Positions 24,550-25,108 of a DNA stretch of 25,108 bases are shown piece after piece. The DNA lies in assembly GCA_002386465.1 (NCBI GenBank), contig DGIT01000052.1, forward strand, positions 73,126 to 98,233. The letters are read 5' to 3'. Positions within the stretch are counted from its first letter, which is position 1; each line of letters starts with the position of its first letter. The notes below the pieces were generated by a model, which did not search any database, was not told the DNA's origin, and saw only the letters and a list, made by a program, of their open reading frames with translations. Position numbers and translations under genes: made by a program. The stretch is from Burkholderiales bacterium UBA4615. Lineage in GTDB: Bacteria; Pseudomonadota; Gammaproteobacteria; Burkholderiales; Burkholderiaceae_E.

Positions 24550-24922
24550 TCAGCCCGATAGTTTAGCAAAAGACGACTGCTGACTCAAACGGCGAGGTGA
24601 CAGACGGCAGGGCGGGCTGGCCAAGCCGACCTGAACATTCCACATCATCAATGACTTACGACAACCGCATGCCAACTACTACACAACGTGCGTGTCATTA
24701 GGGTAGCACCACTTGGTATGGCAAGGCTTCCCAAACGCTTCCGTCGAAGGTCAAGACAGCGGCGGTTTTTTTGACCCTGACGAGCCCTGCGTTGGGATGC
24801 CGTTGGGATGAATCCTTCCCATCGCGAAGTCCGCATCTCCCACCCCCCATCGGACCCAAAGTGATCGACGACGGGGGGCTTTGGTTCCATCTCAGCTACC
24901 GGCACAGACGCGTCCAGCTGAC
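24550..24922 (+). other. intergenic stretch without a supported gene
   Basis: No frame here reads like protein on either strand. It presumably contains the tRNA-Asn promoter and the downstream region of the acetyltransferase gene. A tandem CGTTGGGATG pair with one base between occurs at 24790-24810; its meaning is unknown. Confidence 0.4.
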
Positions 24923-25108
24923 TCAGCATTGGCGTTCGGCACGCTCAAACCGTTGCTCGACGACTTGGGTGCCCCACTGTTGGCCCACTCGTTCTTCGGC
25001 CAGCGTAAAGCGGTGGGCCTCGTACAAGTGATGTGCCGCATCCAGTCCGCTAAAGGTCCAAAGATAGGCGGCTCTAAAATTTGCATTGAACCGCCCCGGG
25101 TTTTGAGG
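24923..25108 (-). CDS. C-terminal end of a GNAT-family acetyltransferase (partial)
   Basis: The minus strand is open from the window edge to TGA at 24923-24925, giving the last 61 residues with the 5' part outside. The sequence FSGLDAAHHLYEAHRFTLAE, followed by ERVGQQWGTQVVEQRFER, is the usual end of GNAT proteins of the MarR-GNAT type, where AARxLYExxGFxL is motif A/B and the following strand carries QxWG. Such enzymes transfer an acetyl group from acetyl-CoA to small amines or proteins; the substrate is unknown. Whether an N-terminal MarR domain is present cannot be seen. Confidence 0.75.
   Translation of the reverse strand, partial: PQNPGRFNANFRAAYLWTFSGLDAAHHLYEAHRFTLAEERVGQQWGTQVVEQRFERAERQC

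Noticed and set aside
24790..24810. Two CGTTGGGATG copies separated by one base
   Set aside because: Only two copies are present, with no spacer regularity or neighbouring array; not a CRISPR or a recognisable repeat family.

Overview
The window is high-GC bacterial DNA that looks betaproteobacterial, most likely Burkholderiales. The evidence is a Bug/TctC-type periplasmic binding protein, a DUF6502-type protein, and a type III secretion system (T3SS) whose parts list and effector/chaperone pair recall Bordetella (Bsc/BteA). The species cannot be fixed from the sequence. No database search or alignment program was used; family calls rest on motifs, length and gene order.

Positions 1 to about 16,050 are a T3SS locus in three transcription units. 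Unit 1 (minus strand, 2235 down to 1, running off the window) encodes a CesAB/SseA-like chaperone, an EspA/SseB-like tip or filament protein (SctA), a class II TPR chaperone and the first 265 residues of the hydrophobic translocator SctE. This is the order of Salmonella SPI-2 sseA-sseB-sscA-sseC. Unit 2 (plus, 2482-8887) encodes SctW (YopN-TyeA fused), a SycN/CesT-like chaperone, SctX, SctY, SctV, SctD, a YscE-like protein and the needle SctF, in Yersinia yopN-tyeA-sycN-yscX-yscY-lcrD and yscD-E-F order, tightly packed with several ATGA/GTGA overlaps. Unit 3 (plus, 8968-16045) encodes a CesT-type chaperone followed by two large putative effectors of 661 and 1504 residues.

All three units are preceded by the same bipartite element, GGAACT-N15-TCACnnA, close to the hrp box read by HrpL-type ECF sigma factors. 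The divergent pair sits the same distance (75 nt) from each first start codon. The sigma factor gene itself is not in the window. The two effectors share an N-terminal region that may be the targeting domain known from Bordetella BteA. The 1504-residue protein also carries an OTU-type cysteine protease signature (D718, C721, H916) and, near its C-terminus, a kinase-like set (G-rich loop 1148-1153, K1175, DRHxxN at 1364-1369, DND at 1386-1388). It is therefore a candidate dual-enzyme effector combining deubiquitinase and PI/protein kinase-like activity. This is the most interesting item in the window.

From 16,149 onward the content is ordinary chromosome: a DUF6502-like protein, a CPA2/KefB-YbaL-type cation:proton antiporter (minus) without an RCK domain, a Bug/TctC solute-binding protein with palindromes upstream, a DUF945 protein fused to MORN repeats (minus), a gamma-glutamyltransferase-family Ntn hydrolase, a small HEAT/LRV-like protein, tRNA-Asn with its terminator (minus), and the C-terminal end of a GNAT acetyltransferase (minus) running off the right edge. 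The stretches 23,272-23,603 and 24,120-24,440 look like decayed or unassigned sequence.
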